NCBI GenBank assembly: GCA_025353905.1
Contig: JANXNW010000065.1
Location: 1-34,945, forward strand
Length of the DNA stretch: 34,945 bases
Reading direction: 5' to 3'
Source of the DNA: Hymenobacter sp.
GTDB taxonomy: Bacteria; Bacteroidota; Bacteroidia; Cytophagales; Hymenobacteraceae
Under the pieces are notes generated by a model. It made no database searches. It saw only the letters and a list, made by a program, of their open reading frames with translations, and was not told the origin of the DNA. Shown in pieces: positions 18,818 through 27,836 of this stretch. Made by a program: the position numbers and the translations under genes. Position 1 is the first letter of the stretch, and each line of letters opens with the position of its first letter.

Positions 18818-19453
18818 ATGAACAACCTGCGCGCCCTCATCGCCCAAGGAGAGGGCGAGCAGCTTGAATTCAAGAAGAAAACCACCCACCCGACCCGCAT
18901 CTCGCGCACGCTGACCTCGCTGGCCAACACGCGCGGCGGGCAGGTACTGGTGGGCGTCGACGACGACGGCCGCGTGGTGGGCGTACGCGACGCGGAAGAG
19001 GAAAAATTTATGCTCCGCGAAGCCGCCGCCCACTACGTGGACCCGCCGCTGACCTTGCACTTTGAAGAGGTCGAAACCGACGACGAGCGCATCGTGCTCG
19101 TGGTGCGCGTGGCCGAGAGCCAGACCAAGCCCCACCGCGCCCAGGTGGCCCCCGGCGAGTGGCTGCCCTACGTGCGCGTCCGCGACGAGAGCGTGCAGGC
19201 TAGCACCCTCACCGAGCGGCTGCTCGAACACCAGCCGCCGCCCGAAATCCGTCTCGAAAAACTGCCGCTCAACAAGGACGAGCTGCGAGTGCTCGACCAC
19301 TTGCGCGCCCGTCAGCCGCGCATCACGGTCGCCGAATTCGCCGACCTGGCAAACATCAGCCGCCGCCGCGCCTACCGCACCCTGATGAAGCTCACCCTGC
19401 ACGGGTATTTGCGGTACCACGACCGCGAAAAGGAGCCGTTTTATACGCTGTAA
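18818..19453 (+). CDS. AlbA_2 (Schlafen-type AAA_4) putative DNA-binding protein with C-terminal helical domain
   Basis: EGEQLEFKKKTTHPTRISRTLTSLANTRGGQVLVGVDDDGRVVG signature. Confidence 0.85.
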   Translation: MNNLRALIAQGEGEQLEFKKKTTHPTRISRTLTSLANTRGGQVLVGVDDDGRVVGVRDAEEEKFMLREAAAHYVDPPLTLHFEEVETDDERIVLVVRVAESQTKPHRAQVAPGEWLPYVRVRDESVQASTLTERLLEHQPPPEIRLEKLPLNKDELRVLDHLRARQPRITVAEFADLANISRRRAYRTLMKLTLHGYLRYHDREKEPFYTL

Positions 19454-19534
19454 TTGTTTGGCTGATAGCTGTTAGCTAATGACTGGTAGCTGTTTCGTTT
19501 TGAACTGGCTGTTGAAATACAAGCTGAGCAGCAT

Positions 19535-19566
19535 AAAAAAAGCGACCCGTTGGAGTCGCTTTTTTT
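19535..19566. terminator. Bidirectional intrinsic terminator
   Basis: aaaaaaagcgac-ccgttgga-gtcgcttttttt. Confidence 0.88.
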
Positions 19567-19639
19567 CAGATACTGTGGGCATTTGTGCGCTGAAAGTCAT
19601 CAGCTAACAGCTAAAGCCATTGGCCAGACATCAGCCAAA

Positions 19640-20089
19640 CTAAGCCGCGCTACGCAACGCCTTGATGGCGTCGTGGGCCTGCTTGATGCCTTGCGACTGG
19701 TGCTGGAGCACGGCTTGGACGCCGGCGGGCAGGTCCTGGGCTTTAAGGGCGGTTTCGAAGACCATCTTGGCGTGGTCTTCGCCGCGCTCGCACTCGTCAA
19801 GAATGGCGTTACGGTCGTGACCAGTAACGAGCGACTTCAGGTCGATGAAGGCGCGATGAGCGGCGGCAACTACCCCCGAGCCTTCGTCGGTATCGGGCTT
19901 GAGGTCGAGCTTGAACATCTGGTCCTCAATCTCGGTGATGTAGCCGGCGCGCTGCGCGGCGTATTTCATAAACGTGTGCTTCAGGTCGGCGTCCTTCACG
20001 TCCACCATCGCGTCAGCGTAGCCCTTCTGGCCTTCCTTGAGGGTGGTGATGACTTCGTTAAGCAGGGCTTGGGTGGCTTTGGCGTCCAT
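19640..20089 (-). CDS. PA2169-family four-helix-bundle protein (DUF2383)
   Basis: LLNEVITTLKEGQKGYADAMVDVKDADLKHTFMKYAAQR...ECERGEDHAKMVFE. Confidence 0.88.
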   Translation of the reverse strand: MDAKATQALLNEVITTLKEGQKGYADAMVDVKDADLKHTFMKYAAQRAGYITEIEDQMFKLDLKPDTDEGSGVVAAAHRAFIDLKSLVTGHDRNAILDECERGEDHAKMVFETALKAQDLPAGVQAVLQHQSQGIKQAHDAIKALRSAA

Positions 20090-20170
20090 GTTCGGAAAGG
20101 GTTTGGGGGTGAAACTGATACGCCTCAGTGTACTGCCCTGGTGAGGTTAAGGTTGCGTTGGGTGAGTGGT

Positions 20171-20288
20171 GGAGGGGCGTCTGTCATGCTGAGCGAAGCG
20201 AAGCATCTTGCTTGCTTCGTTGTAGACGTTTGAGTTTACTGCACCGCGCAAGATGCTTCGCTTCGCTCAGCATGACAAACGCCCCTCC
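20171..20288. repeat. Palindromic intergenic repeat (TGTCATGCTGAGCGAAGCGAAGCATCTTGC; 'HAERSEAS' family)
   Basis: 41-nt arms 20171-20211 / 20248-20288 with one mismatch. Confidence 0.9.
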
Positions 20289-20289
20289 A

Positions 20290-21549
20290 TTACCGCCCAC
20301 TCATTGCCTGCCCGGCCAAAAAGCCCGTCGTCCAGGCGGCCTGGAAATTGAAGCCGCCGGTGATGCCGTCGAGGTCGAGCACTTCGCCGGCGAAGAAAAG
20401 ACCCGGCACGAGCCGGCTCTCGAACGTGCTCAGGCTGACCTCGCTGAGCGAAATACCGCCGCAGGTCACGAACTCGTCCTTGTGGGTGGTTTTGCCGCGC
20501 ACTTCGAGCGGGGTGCGCAGCAGCAGTTCCAGCAGGCGGCCCTGGGCGCGGGCGGGCACCTCGCTCCAACGGGTGTCGGGGCCGAGGCCCGCTTCGGCCG
20601 TGAGCGTGCGCCAGAGCCGAGCCGGCAGCCCGAACGGCGGGTGGGCGGCGACTTGCTTTTTGCCGTTTTCGAGCCGGAACGCCAGCGCCCAGGCCCGAAG
20701 CGAGTCGTCGGTATGGGTGGGCAGCCAGCTGATGAGGGCCGTGCCGTGGTAGCCCAGCTCGTGGAGGCGGCGCGCGCCCCAGGCCGAAAGCTTGAGCACG
20801 GCCGGCCCGCTCACGCCCCAGTGCGTGATGAGCAGCGGGCCTTCGTAGTGCAGTTTTTCGCCCGCCAGCAGCACCCGCGCATGCGGCACGCTCACGCCCG
20901 GCAGCTCGCGCAGGGGCGAAGCCGGCACGTTGAATGTGAACAGCGACGGCACCGGCTCGGCCACACCGTGGCCCAGCGCCCGCAGCCAGTCGTAGGCACC
21001 CGACTTCGGGTTCCCGCCCGTGGCGACCAGCAGCCGCGCCGCGCGCAGCTCCTCCCCGACCGCCGTCGCGCCTTCACCGTTAATTTTCAATAAAAAACCG
21101 CCTCCGGGCAACACCATAATCTCGTCGGCGGCCGTGCGCGTGAGCACTCGTACGCCGGCCCGCCGGGCGGCCTCTTCGAGGGCGCGGGCGACGGTTTCGC
21201 TGCTGTCCGTGACGGGGAACATGCGCCCGTCGGCTTCGGTCTTGAGCGCCACGCCGCGCGCCGCGAACCAGGCCACCGTGTCGGCCACGCCGAAGCGGCG
21301 AAACGCGTCCTTGAGCTGCCGGCCGCCGCGCGGGTAGTGCTGCACGAGCTGCGCCGCCGACTCGCAGGCGTGGGTCACGTTGCAGCGCCCCCCGCCCGAA
21401 ACGCGCACCTTACCCAGCAGCTTGGGCGTTTTTTCCAGCAAAAAAACCGGCCGGCCGGGGTTGGCCTCGGCGCAAGCAATAGCCCCGAAGAAGCCCGCCG
21501 CCCCGCCGCCGAGCACCACGACGGGTAGATTTTCCAAGTCAGTTGCCAC
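20290..21549 (-). CDS. NAD(P)/FAD-dependent oxidoreductase (HI0933/BaiN family)
   Basis: VVVLGGGAAGFFGAIACAEANPGRPVFLLEKTPKLLGKVRVSGGGRCNVTH; FAGEVLDLDGITGGFNFQAAWTTG; likely GTG start (ORF open to 21609). Confidence 0.92.
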   Translation of the reverse strand: MATDLENLPVVVLGGGAAGFFGAIACAEANPGRPVFLLEKTPKLLGKVRVSGGGRCNVTHACESAAQLVQHYPRGGRQLKDAFRRFGVADTVAWFAARGVALKTEADGRMFPVTDSSETVARALEEAARRAGVRVLTRTAADEIMVLPGGGFLLKINGEGATAVGEELRAARLLVATGGNPKSGAYDWLRALGHGVAEPVPSLFTFNVPASPLRELPGVSVPHARVLLAGEKLHYEGPLLITHWGVSGPAVLKLSAWGARRLHELGYHGTALISWLPTHTDDSLRAWALAFRLENGKKQVAAHPPFGLPARLWRTLTAEAGLGPDTRWSEVPARAQGRLLELLLRTPLEVRGKTTHKDEFVTCGGISLSEVSLSTFESRLVPGLFFAGEVLDLDGITGGFNFQAAWTTGFLAGQAMSGR

Positions 21550-21573
21550 CCCGTAAAGGTACGGCAGGGTGTA

Positions 21574-21600
21574 ACGTGGACTCGCAGAGTCCGCGCTACG
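21574..21600. repeat. Small GC-rich palindrome (GGACTC-GCA-GAGTCC followed by GCGCTAC)
   Basis: Same architecture as the 18012-18177 palindromes. Confidence 0.5.
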
Positions 21601-21602
21601 GC

Positions 21603-22469
21603 TCAGCAATCGGCCAGGGCGGCCAGCACGTCATCATGCTGAAATTCATACGGCACCACCGCACGTAACCGGCTGCTTTCGATGAGCTTACCACCCGCAC
21701 TGTCGGCCAGGAACGTGGGTGGCTCCAGACCCAGCAGGCGGGCAGCGGCGGGGTAAAACTCGCGGCGCGGCGGGTGGCCCTGGGCGCACACGTTGAGCGT
21801 GTGGCCCCAGATGCCGCGGCCGACGACCGTGCCGAGCACGCCTACCGCATCGGTGAGGTGCAGCAGGTTCACGGGCGCGTCGCCGAGGGGCAGCTCGCGG
21901 CGGCCAGCCAGGAAGCGCCCCGGCGCCCGGCCCGGCCCGAACAAGCCGCCCAAGCGCAGCACCGTGCTCTGCCACTGCCCGTGGCGGGGTACGAAGTGGC
22001 CTTCGGTGCGCAGCACGTCCGAGGCCGCGTCGCGGGTGCTGAGCGCGTCGGCCTCGCGCATCAGGCGCGGCTCGTCGGGATAAACGCCCGTCGTGGACAC
22101 GAACACGACCGCCCGCAGGCCGGCGGCCGCTACCGCCCGGTGCAGCGGTCGCAGCAGGCGCGGGTAGCCCCCGGCCACGGCCGCGCGCGGCGGCACGTTG
22201 ATAACCAGTACGCTGGCCTGACTGAGCCAGGCTATGAAATCGGCTTCTTCGGCTGGCTCCCAGGCCGGACCAAGCTGGAGCAGCCGCGCCTCGATGCCGG
22301 CCCGCGCGAGCGGCGGCAGCTGCTCGGGCGTGGTGGTGGTGCCCAGCACCCGGTGGCCCCGCGCCAATAAATGCCGCGCCAGCGGCAAACCCAGCCAGCC
22401 GCAGCCGACCACCGCCACGGTGGACAAGTTTTCGGACGGAAATGGCGGAAGCGTAGAATCTGATTTCAA
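21603..22469 (-). CDS. NAD(P)-dependent epimerase/dehydratase-like (YeeZ-type) protein
   Basis: VAVVGCGWLGLPLARHLLARGHRVLGTTTTPEQ; VFVSTTGVYPD. Confidence 0.85.
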   Translation of the reverse strand: MKSDSTLPPFPSENLSTVAVVGCGWLGLPLARHLLARGHRVLGTTTTPEQLPPLARAGIEARLLQLGPAWEPAEEADFIAWLSQASVLVINVPPRAAVAGGYPRLLRPLHRAVAAAGLRAVVFVSTTGVYPDEPRLMREADALSTRDAASDVLRTEGHFVPRHGQWQSTVLRLGGLFGPGRAPGRFLAGRRELPLGDAPVNLLHLTDAVGVLGTVVGRGIWGHTLNVCAQGHPPRREFYPAAARLLGLEPPTFLADSAGGKLIESSRLRAVVPYEFQHDDVLAALADC

Positions 22470-22619
22470 ATGCGAAAATTAAAAAGTTCAGGAGAGCGAA
22501 TGCAAATAAGAACGACGCAGCCAACGGGCAGGGCCAATTACCTTCGGCCTTTGATGGGGCTGACTATCCGCTGACCATCTTTGTAATTCACCATCTCAGC
22601 GCTTCAACCCAGACAAGCC

Positions 22620-23492
22620 ATGTCCAACCCCTACGCCCAACCCATGCTCCGCGACAACGCGCTGGCCGGCAAAACCATCATCGTAACCGGCGGCGGCACC
22701 GGCCTGGGCCGGTCCATGACTACATATTTCCTGCAATTAGGCGCCAACGTGGTCATTAGCAGCCGTAAACTCGCCGTACTGGAGCAAACCGCCGCCGAAC
22801 TACGCGAGCAGACCGGCGGCCGGGTGCTGGCCGTGGCCTGCGACGTACGCAAGTACGACGAGGTGGAAGCCATGCTGGCGCGCACCATCGCCGAGTTCGG
22901 GCGGGTGGACGTGCTGCTCAACAACGCGGCCGGCAACTTCATCAGCCCCACCGAGCGCCTGAGCCACAAAGCGTTCGATGTCATCGTGGACATCGTGCTG
23001 CGCGGCTCCTACAACTGCACCCTGGCCCTGGGCAAGCACTGGATTGCGGCCAAGCAGCCGGGCACTATTTTGAGCATCGTAACAACCTACGCATCAGTAG
23101 GTTCGGCCTACGTCGTACCCTCGGCGGCCGCCAAAGCCGGCGTACTGGCCATGACCCGCTCGCTGGCCGTGGAGTGGGCCAAGTACGGCATCCGCTCGAA
23201 TGCCATCGCCCCCGGCCCCTTCCCCACCGAGGGTGCCTGGAGCCGCCTTTTCCCCGAGCCGCTGGCTAGTAAGCTCGACCCCGCCGCCAACGTGCCGCTC
23301 AAGCGCGTCGGCGAGCATCAGGAGCTGGCCAACCTGGCCGCCTACCTCGTGTCCGACTTCTCAGCCTATGTGAACGGCGAAGTAGTCACCATCGACGGCG
23401 GCGAGTGGCTCAACGGAGCTGGCGAGTTCAACAAACTCGAAATCCTGACTCCGGAGATGTGGGACCAAATTGAGAAAACCATGCGGCGCTGA
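22620..23492 (+). CDS. SDR-family oxidoreductase (2,4-dienoyl-CoA reductase/PECR-like)
   Basis: IIVTGGGTGLGRSM, LLNNAAGNFISPTERLS, ASVGSAYVVPSAAAKAGVLAMTRSLAVEW. Confidence 0.92.
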   Translation: MSNPYAQPMLRDNALAGKTIIVTGGGTGLGRSMTTYFLQLGANVVISSRKLAVLEQTAAELREQTGGRVLAVACDVRKYDEVEAMLARTIAEFGRVDVLLNNAAGNFISPTERLSHKAFDVIVDIVLRGSYNCTLALGKHWIAAKQPGTILSIVTTYASVGSAYVVPSAAAKAGVLAMTRSLAVEWAKYGIRSNAIAPGPFPTEGAWSRLFPEPLASKLDPAANVPLKRVGEHQELANLAAYLVSDFSAYVNGEVVTIDGGEWLNGAGEFNKLEILTPEMWDQIEKTMRR

Positions 23493-23523
23493 TTTGTCGG
23501 TGATTTCTAAATGATTAATTACT

Positions 23524-23635
23524 CGTTCGTCATTGCGAGCAAAGCGAAGCAATCGCACCTGTTAAGCGCGTTAGAAAAGCCTGTCAGACGTGACCTAGCA
23601 GGTGTGATTGCTTCGCTTTGCTCGCAATGACAACG
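23524..23635. repeat. Palindromic intergenic repeat ('LLRFARND' family), copy 2
   Basis: cgttcgtcattgcgagcaaagcgaagcaatcgcacct ... aggtgtgattgcttcgctttgctcgcaatgacaacg. Confidence 0.9.
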
Positions 23636-23647
23636 AAAAACTACCCA

Positions 23648-23947
23648 CTAATTAAGGCTGATTGCGGGGAAGCGCGCCGATGAGCTGTCAAAAATAAATA
23701 GCTCGTCAATTTCCACATCCACGTAAAACTCGAACAAGGGCAGGCGGCCAACGAGCGCCCGGACACTGGCCTCATTTTCGGCGTGAACCGTCATCCAGCC
23801 GCGGCCCCGGTCGGCGCTCACGGCGTAGGTTTCCATGACGTGCTCGGCCAGCAATTGATTGACGAAGGCACGATGGCGCGGGATGCGCGCCACAAACTCC
23901 TCATCAAGCGCGTCGGGCAGGCGTACGGAAACGACGAACGTAGGCAT
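23648..23947 (-). CDS. Small hypothetical protein, possibly ferredoxin-like (YCII/muconolactone isomerase-like)
   Basis: MPTFVVSVRLPDALDEEFVARIPRHRAFVNQLLAEHVMETYAVSADRGRGWMTVHAENEASVRALVGRLPLFEFYVDVEIDELF. Confidence 0.7.
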   Translation of the reverse strand: MPTFVVSVRLPDALDEEFVARIPRHRAFVNQLLAEHVMETYAVSADRGRGWMTVHAENEASVRALVGRLPLFEFYVDVEIDELFIFDSSSARFPAISLN

Positions 23948-23980
23948 AAGCAAACGACTGTGTGCCAGCCGGTAAATTAT

Positions 23981-24472
23981 TTAGGAATGGCCCAGCTCAG
24001 CCACGGCCGGCAATTGCCGGTCGCCGGTGGCGGGCTGTGGCGCGGGCAGCTGAACGGTGCGCGTCTCCCAATCCCGAAACTTCAGCAGCTCCTGCTGAAA
24101 CTTGCCCACGAACCAACTCACCAGGCTCAAATCGTCGAGCCAGCCCAGCACGGGGATGAAATCGGGAATCAGGTCGATGGGCGAAAGCACGTAGAGCAGT
24201 ACGGCCAATCCCGACACGATGGTGCTGGTCGGGATGGCCCGGTAGTCGCCGCTGGCGTAAGCCCGCACGAGGCGCACGAGCGTGAGCGCCGACATGAATA
24301 ATTGCTTGAACTTATGGTCTTTACTGCTAGCATCGGCCAATTTATCAGCCGTTTCGTTGAGTATCGTCAGCACCTTAAAGGGGCGACCCAGCAGGCTCGT
24401 AGCCCGGCTAACGAACATGCTAAAAAGGGCGTTTTTAGAAATTTGCAGACCGCGTTGATACAGCGTAGGCAT
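23981..24472 (-). CDS. YkvA family (DUF1232) membrane protein
   Basis: SGLAVLLYVLSPIDLIPDFIPVLGWLDDLSLVSWFV. Confidence 0.88.
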   Translation of the reverse strand: MPTLYQRGLQISKNALFSMFVSRATSLLGRPFKVLTILNETADKLADASSKDHKFKQLFMSALTLVRLVRAYASGDYRAIPTSTIVSGLAVLLYVLSPIDLIPDFIPVLGWLDDLSLVSWFVGKFQQELLKFRDWETRTVQLPAPQPATGDRQLPAVAELGHS

Positions 24473-24545
24473 GGAACAATGGGGGAAAAGTAAAGTGCCT
24501 GATACGGCCCGTTGCGCGCCGGGTTAGCCTCGGCCGGACGGGAGC

Positions 24546-25736
24546 TTATTTTTCAAACAGTGGCGTGGTTCCGCCCACCCAATCCTTATCCTTGTTGAAG
24601 TCCACCCCAATCATCTCGCCCCGACTCAGGCGGGCCAGTCCAGTAAGCAACTTCGGCTCAGCCTGTCCGTGAGGCCAGATGTAAAGCAGGCGTATCTCGC
24701 ACTTAACCAGTCCAGTAGGCGACAGTACTACCGGCTCGTACTGCACTTTGCGCTGCAACAGGTAATTACTTTTGTCGGAGAGCGCATCCAGGTTAGCGGC
24801 GGTAATGTGCAGCTTCACACCTGCCCCGGCGAACGAGAAAAGTGGCTTCAGCACATAATTCTCCAGGTCGGCGGGGTAATTTTTTAACTCCGATAAAAAA
24901 TAACTCGGTGGCGCATACTGACTTTTGATAAATGGCAGCGTGTATTTACTCACGCGAAAAAACCAATTGGGATGACCTACCCAGGTGACATCCAAGTCAT
25001 CAATCAAGTTAAACTCGGGGTGCAAATCCGGATAGCGTACCAGCTCATCGAAAATAACACGGTTATAAATCCGTTTGATGCGAATTTCGCGACCGTCTTT
25101 TTCGTAGAATAATTCGCGGCCGCGCCGACGCACGTCGGGTAGCGATAGGGCTTGTACGCCCCAGAATTTCTCGGTCAAATAAAAATCAATGCGCGTTTTT
25201 TGCTGCTTCGGAAACAGCTCCAGCAAAATAACGTTTTCCGGGTTTTCACCCGCTAAAATCAGCTGCTTCATTTCGACGTGGTAGGCCACCGCGTCGGGCA
25301 CGTCGAGAAAAGCCGACACCGAATCAGGAATCGGGTAGTGCGCGGAAAACACCTCGGGCAGATACGACTGAAACGCGTACAGCGACGGAAATCCCTGCAT
25401 CTCAATGAGCTGTGGCTCCAGCTCGCCGTGCGCGTCGCGGCATACGGCGAAATCGAACGTCAGAAATTCAGCGTGCGCATCCTCGTTCGGCACCCGCTGC
25501 CCGGCCGGAATAGCCGCCTCGGTGAGCTGCTTAAAATCGGGACGCTGCAACACGTCAATTATGTCGCGGCCCGCCCGAATTAATTTATCCCGCAAACCGG
25601 CTGGCACGAATACCGGCGACTCGGCCACCCGAAAATCAAGCTGCCCCGGAAGCTGCTGGTCCACGTCGGCCAACATTTGCTGGTAGCTTTCGGGGCTGAA
25701 CGCGGCGTTGAACTGCTGACGAGGCGTGAGTATCAT
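24546..25736 (-). CDS. ATP-grasp-like hypothetical protein of the amidoligase cluster
   Basis: FLTFDFAVCRDAHGELEPQLIEMQGFPSLYAFQ...YVLKPLFSFAGAGVKL...CEIRLLYIW; ATP-grasp-like layout. Confidence 0.7.
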   Translation of the reverse strand: MILTPRQQFNAAFSPESYQQMLADVDQQLPGQLDFRVAESPVFVPAGLRDKLIRAGRDIIDVLQRPDFKQLTEAAIPAGQRVPNEDAHAEFLTFDFAVCRDAHGELEPQLIEMQGFPSLYAFQSYLPEVFSAHYPIPDSVSAFLDVPDAVAYHVEMKQLILAGENPENVILLELFPKQQKTRIDFYLTEKFWGVQALSLPDVRRRGRELFYEKDGREIRIKRIYNRVIFDELVRYPDLHPEFNLIDDLDVTWVGHPNWFFRVSKYTLPFIKSQYAPPSYFLSELKNYPADLENYVLKPLFSFAGAGVKLHITAANLDALSDKSNYLLQRKVQYEPVVLSPTGLVKCEIRLLYIWPHGQAEPKLLTGLARLSRGEMIGVDFNKDKDWVGGTTPLFEK

Positions 25737-25753
25737 GAGTCAAATATTACGTC

Positions 25754-25786
25754 AAAAAAAAGGCGCGAACCGGGTCGATTCGCGCC
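25754..25786 (-). terminator. Intrinsic terminator 18 nt upstream of the ATP-grasp-like start codon, inside the cluster
   Basis: minus strand: ggcgcgaa-tcgacccgg-ttcgcgcc-TTTTTTTT. Confidence 0.75.
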
Positions 25787-25812
25787 ATTAAAATTAAAGT
25801 AAGCCGCAGAAT

Positions 25813-26637
25813 TTAGCCAGCGGGTACCAACTCCATAAGCCCGGCTAGCGCCTGTCGCAAAAACGTAGGCACGATAACCGCTTCGGTCGCTTCAATGGTC
25901 GTCGGGTCAGCGAGCAGGCCCACCATCTCATCGTATTTACTCGCGCCGTAGGTAGTAATAACCTGCTGCTTGCGCTCTTCAGTGCGCATATAGCGCAACA
26001 TCCCGTCGCCGTCAGCTTCAGGGTGGAATTGCGTGGCGAGCACTTCGGGCGAAATGCGTAAGGCCATCACGGCGCGAGCCAATGGGATGCGCGGGCGCTT
26101 TTTCTCCAGCACCAGCACTTCTACACCCAGCTCCGTCAGGCGCTCGGCGTGCAAGTTAGTGAGCTGATAGTCACGCGAATCGACGGCATAAAACGGGTCA
26201 GACAGCTCGCCCAGCACGGAGTCGGCCCGCCCGGCCCTGGTGAGGTGCATGGGCAGCACGCCGAAGGAAGTGGACTTGCGGCGGCTCACTTCGCCCAAGC
26301 CCAAATGCAGGGCGACGAGCTGAAACGAGTGACAAATAAGCAGCAGATGTTTTTTGCGGTCGGCCGTTTTGTTGTGCGCCAACAGCGCGTCGATAAACTT
26401 AAAATAACGTGGCTCCCAGGCCGCGCCGGATTCGAGCGGGCTGCCGGGGCCGCCGCTCGAAATATACACGTCGTGGTCCAGGCCCGGCACTTCGTTTCGG
26501 CCGCGCACGTCGAAGCTCATTACGCTAAACGTCAGCTCATTTTCTGCTTCGGCGCGGCTCAATAGTTTGCGGATACAGCGCATTCCTTCGTTGGTCACGC
26601 CATCGTACATATCCAATATGGCAACTTTAATCAACAT
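25813..26637 (-). CDS. Class I glutamine amidotransferase-like protein
   Basis: Nucleophile region LLLICHSFQLVALHLGLGEV and ATQFHPEADGDGM (Cys/His/Glu triad); start chosen at MLIKVAILDMYDG. Confidence 0.88.
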   Translation of the reverse strand: MLIKVAILDMYDGVTNEGMRCIRKLLSRAEAENELTFSVMSFDVRGRNEVPGLDHDVYISSGGPGSPLESGAAWEPRYFKFIDALLAHNKTADRKKHLLLICHSFQLVALHLGLGEVSRRKSTSFGVLPMHLTRAGRADSVLGELSDPFYAVDSRDYQLTNLHAERLTELGVEVLVLEKKRPRIPLARAVMALRISPEVLATQFHPEADGDGMLRYMRTEERKQQVITTYGASKYDEMVGLLADPTTIEATEAVIVPTFLRQALAGLMELVPAG

Positions 26638-26691
26638 AAATTTACGTAAGCTCGGCGATTGAATGAAAAATAATTTGGGCGGAGCAAGCGG

Positions 26692-26699
26692 CAAAAATA
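26692..26699 (-). promoter_or_regulatory. TAnnTTTG box (TATTTTTG) upstream of the amidotransferase gene
   Basis: caaaaata on + strand, 55 nt from the start codon. Confidence 0.4.
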
Positions 26700-26722
26700 C
26701 GTCGAATCCAGCTTTTTGTTGG

Positions 26723-27826
26723 CTACAATCCGTGGGTAGTTTCGCTCATGATGAAGTCCACGACCTTGGTCAGGTCGCCGGTTTGCTGGAATACGGCAAG
26801 CTGTCGGTCGGCTCCGGTACCCATTTCCAGCATTTGGAGCACGTATTCGGCCTCGTGGCGGCTACCCAGCTCGTCAAGCACGTCGTCCACGAAATCGAGC
26901 AATTCGAGGATGAGCTGCCGGGCGGGTTTTTCTTCCTGCGAGCCGAAATCAATCAGATTTCCCTCGATACCGTAGCGCGCGGCGCGCCATTTATTTTCCT
27001 TAATAAGCGCACTGCGGTAGAGTCTGAAATTCAGGTTTTGCTTTTTAAGCTTGTAAATTTTCGCTACCAAAGCTTGCATAACGGCGGCCACGGCGATGGT
27101 TTCGTCAGAGCGCATCATCATGTCGCAAATACGGTATTCGATGGTATCGAAAAACGGGTGCAGGCGCAAGTCCCACCATATTTTCTTGCCGTTGTCGATG
27201 CAGCCGGTTTTGATGAGCAACGCGATATACTCATCGTATTCCGACGCGCTGTTGAAATAACCCGGGATACCGGTGCGCGGAAACCGTTCGAACACTTTAG
27301 TCCTGAACGACTTATAACCCGTTTCACGCCCTTCCCAAAACGGCGAGTTGGTGCTCAGCGCAAACAAATGCGGCAGAAAATACCGGAGCGCGTTCATCAT
27401 GTACACGCCAATATCACGGTTTTCGATACCCACGTGCACGTGCATCCCAAATACGAGATTCGAGCGGGCGGCCTCCTGCAACTCCTCCACTATTTTGCTG
27501 TAGCGCGGGTCGGGCGTGATGGTCTGGTCCTGCCAGCGCGAAAACGGGTGAGTGCCGGCAGCGGCAATTTTTAGCCCCACACGGTCGGCCAATTCGATTA
27601 CCTGCCGCCGCAAATGCAATACTTCCACCCGCGCCTCGTCAATATTCTGGCAGATGTTGGTGCCGACTTCCACCACCGACTCGTGCATTTCGGCCTTCAC
27701 CTGCTCGTGGAGCGTGATTTTGCCGTCCTCCACGATTTTCGACATGTGTGAGCGCAACTCCCGCGTTTCGGGGTCAATCGTTTGAAACTCCTCCTCGATA
27801 CCGAGGGTAAACGTGGGCGTTGCCAT
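26723..27826 (-). CDS. Carboxylate-amine ligase, GCS2/YbdK family
   Basis: TLGIEEEFQTIDPETRELRSH; GMHVHVGIENRD; DLRLHPFFDTIEYRICDMM. Confidence 0.92.
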   Translation of the reverse strand: MATPTFTLGIEEEFQTIDPETRELRSHMSKIVEDGKITLHEQVKAEMHESVVEVGTNICQNIDEARVEVLHLRRQVIELADRVGLKIAAAGTHPFSRWQDQTITPDPRYSKIVEELQEAARSNLVFGMHVHVGIENRDIGVYMMNALRYFLPHLFALSTNSPFWEGRETGYKSFRTKVFERFPRTGIPGYFNSASEYDEYIALLIKTGCIDNGKKIWWDLRLHPFFDTIEYRICDMMMRSDETIAVAAVMQALVAKIYKLKKQNLNFRLYRSALIKENKWRAARYGIEGNLIDFGSQEEKPARQLILELLDFVDDVLDELGSRHEAEYVLQMLEMGTGADRQLAVFQQTGDLTKVVDFIMSETTHGL

Positions 27827-27836
27827 GTTTTTATTT

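Noticed and set aside
20128-21093. 321-aa plus-strand ORF beginning in a repeat (HAERSEAS)
   Set aside because: Runs through the palindromic repeat and then antisense to the flavoprotein; spurious.
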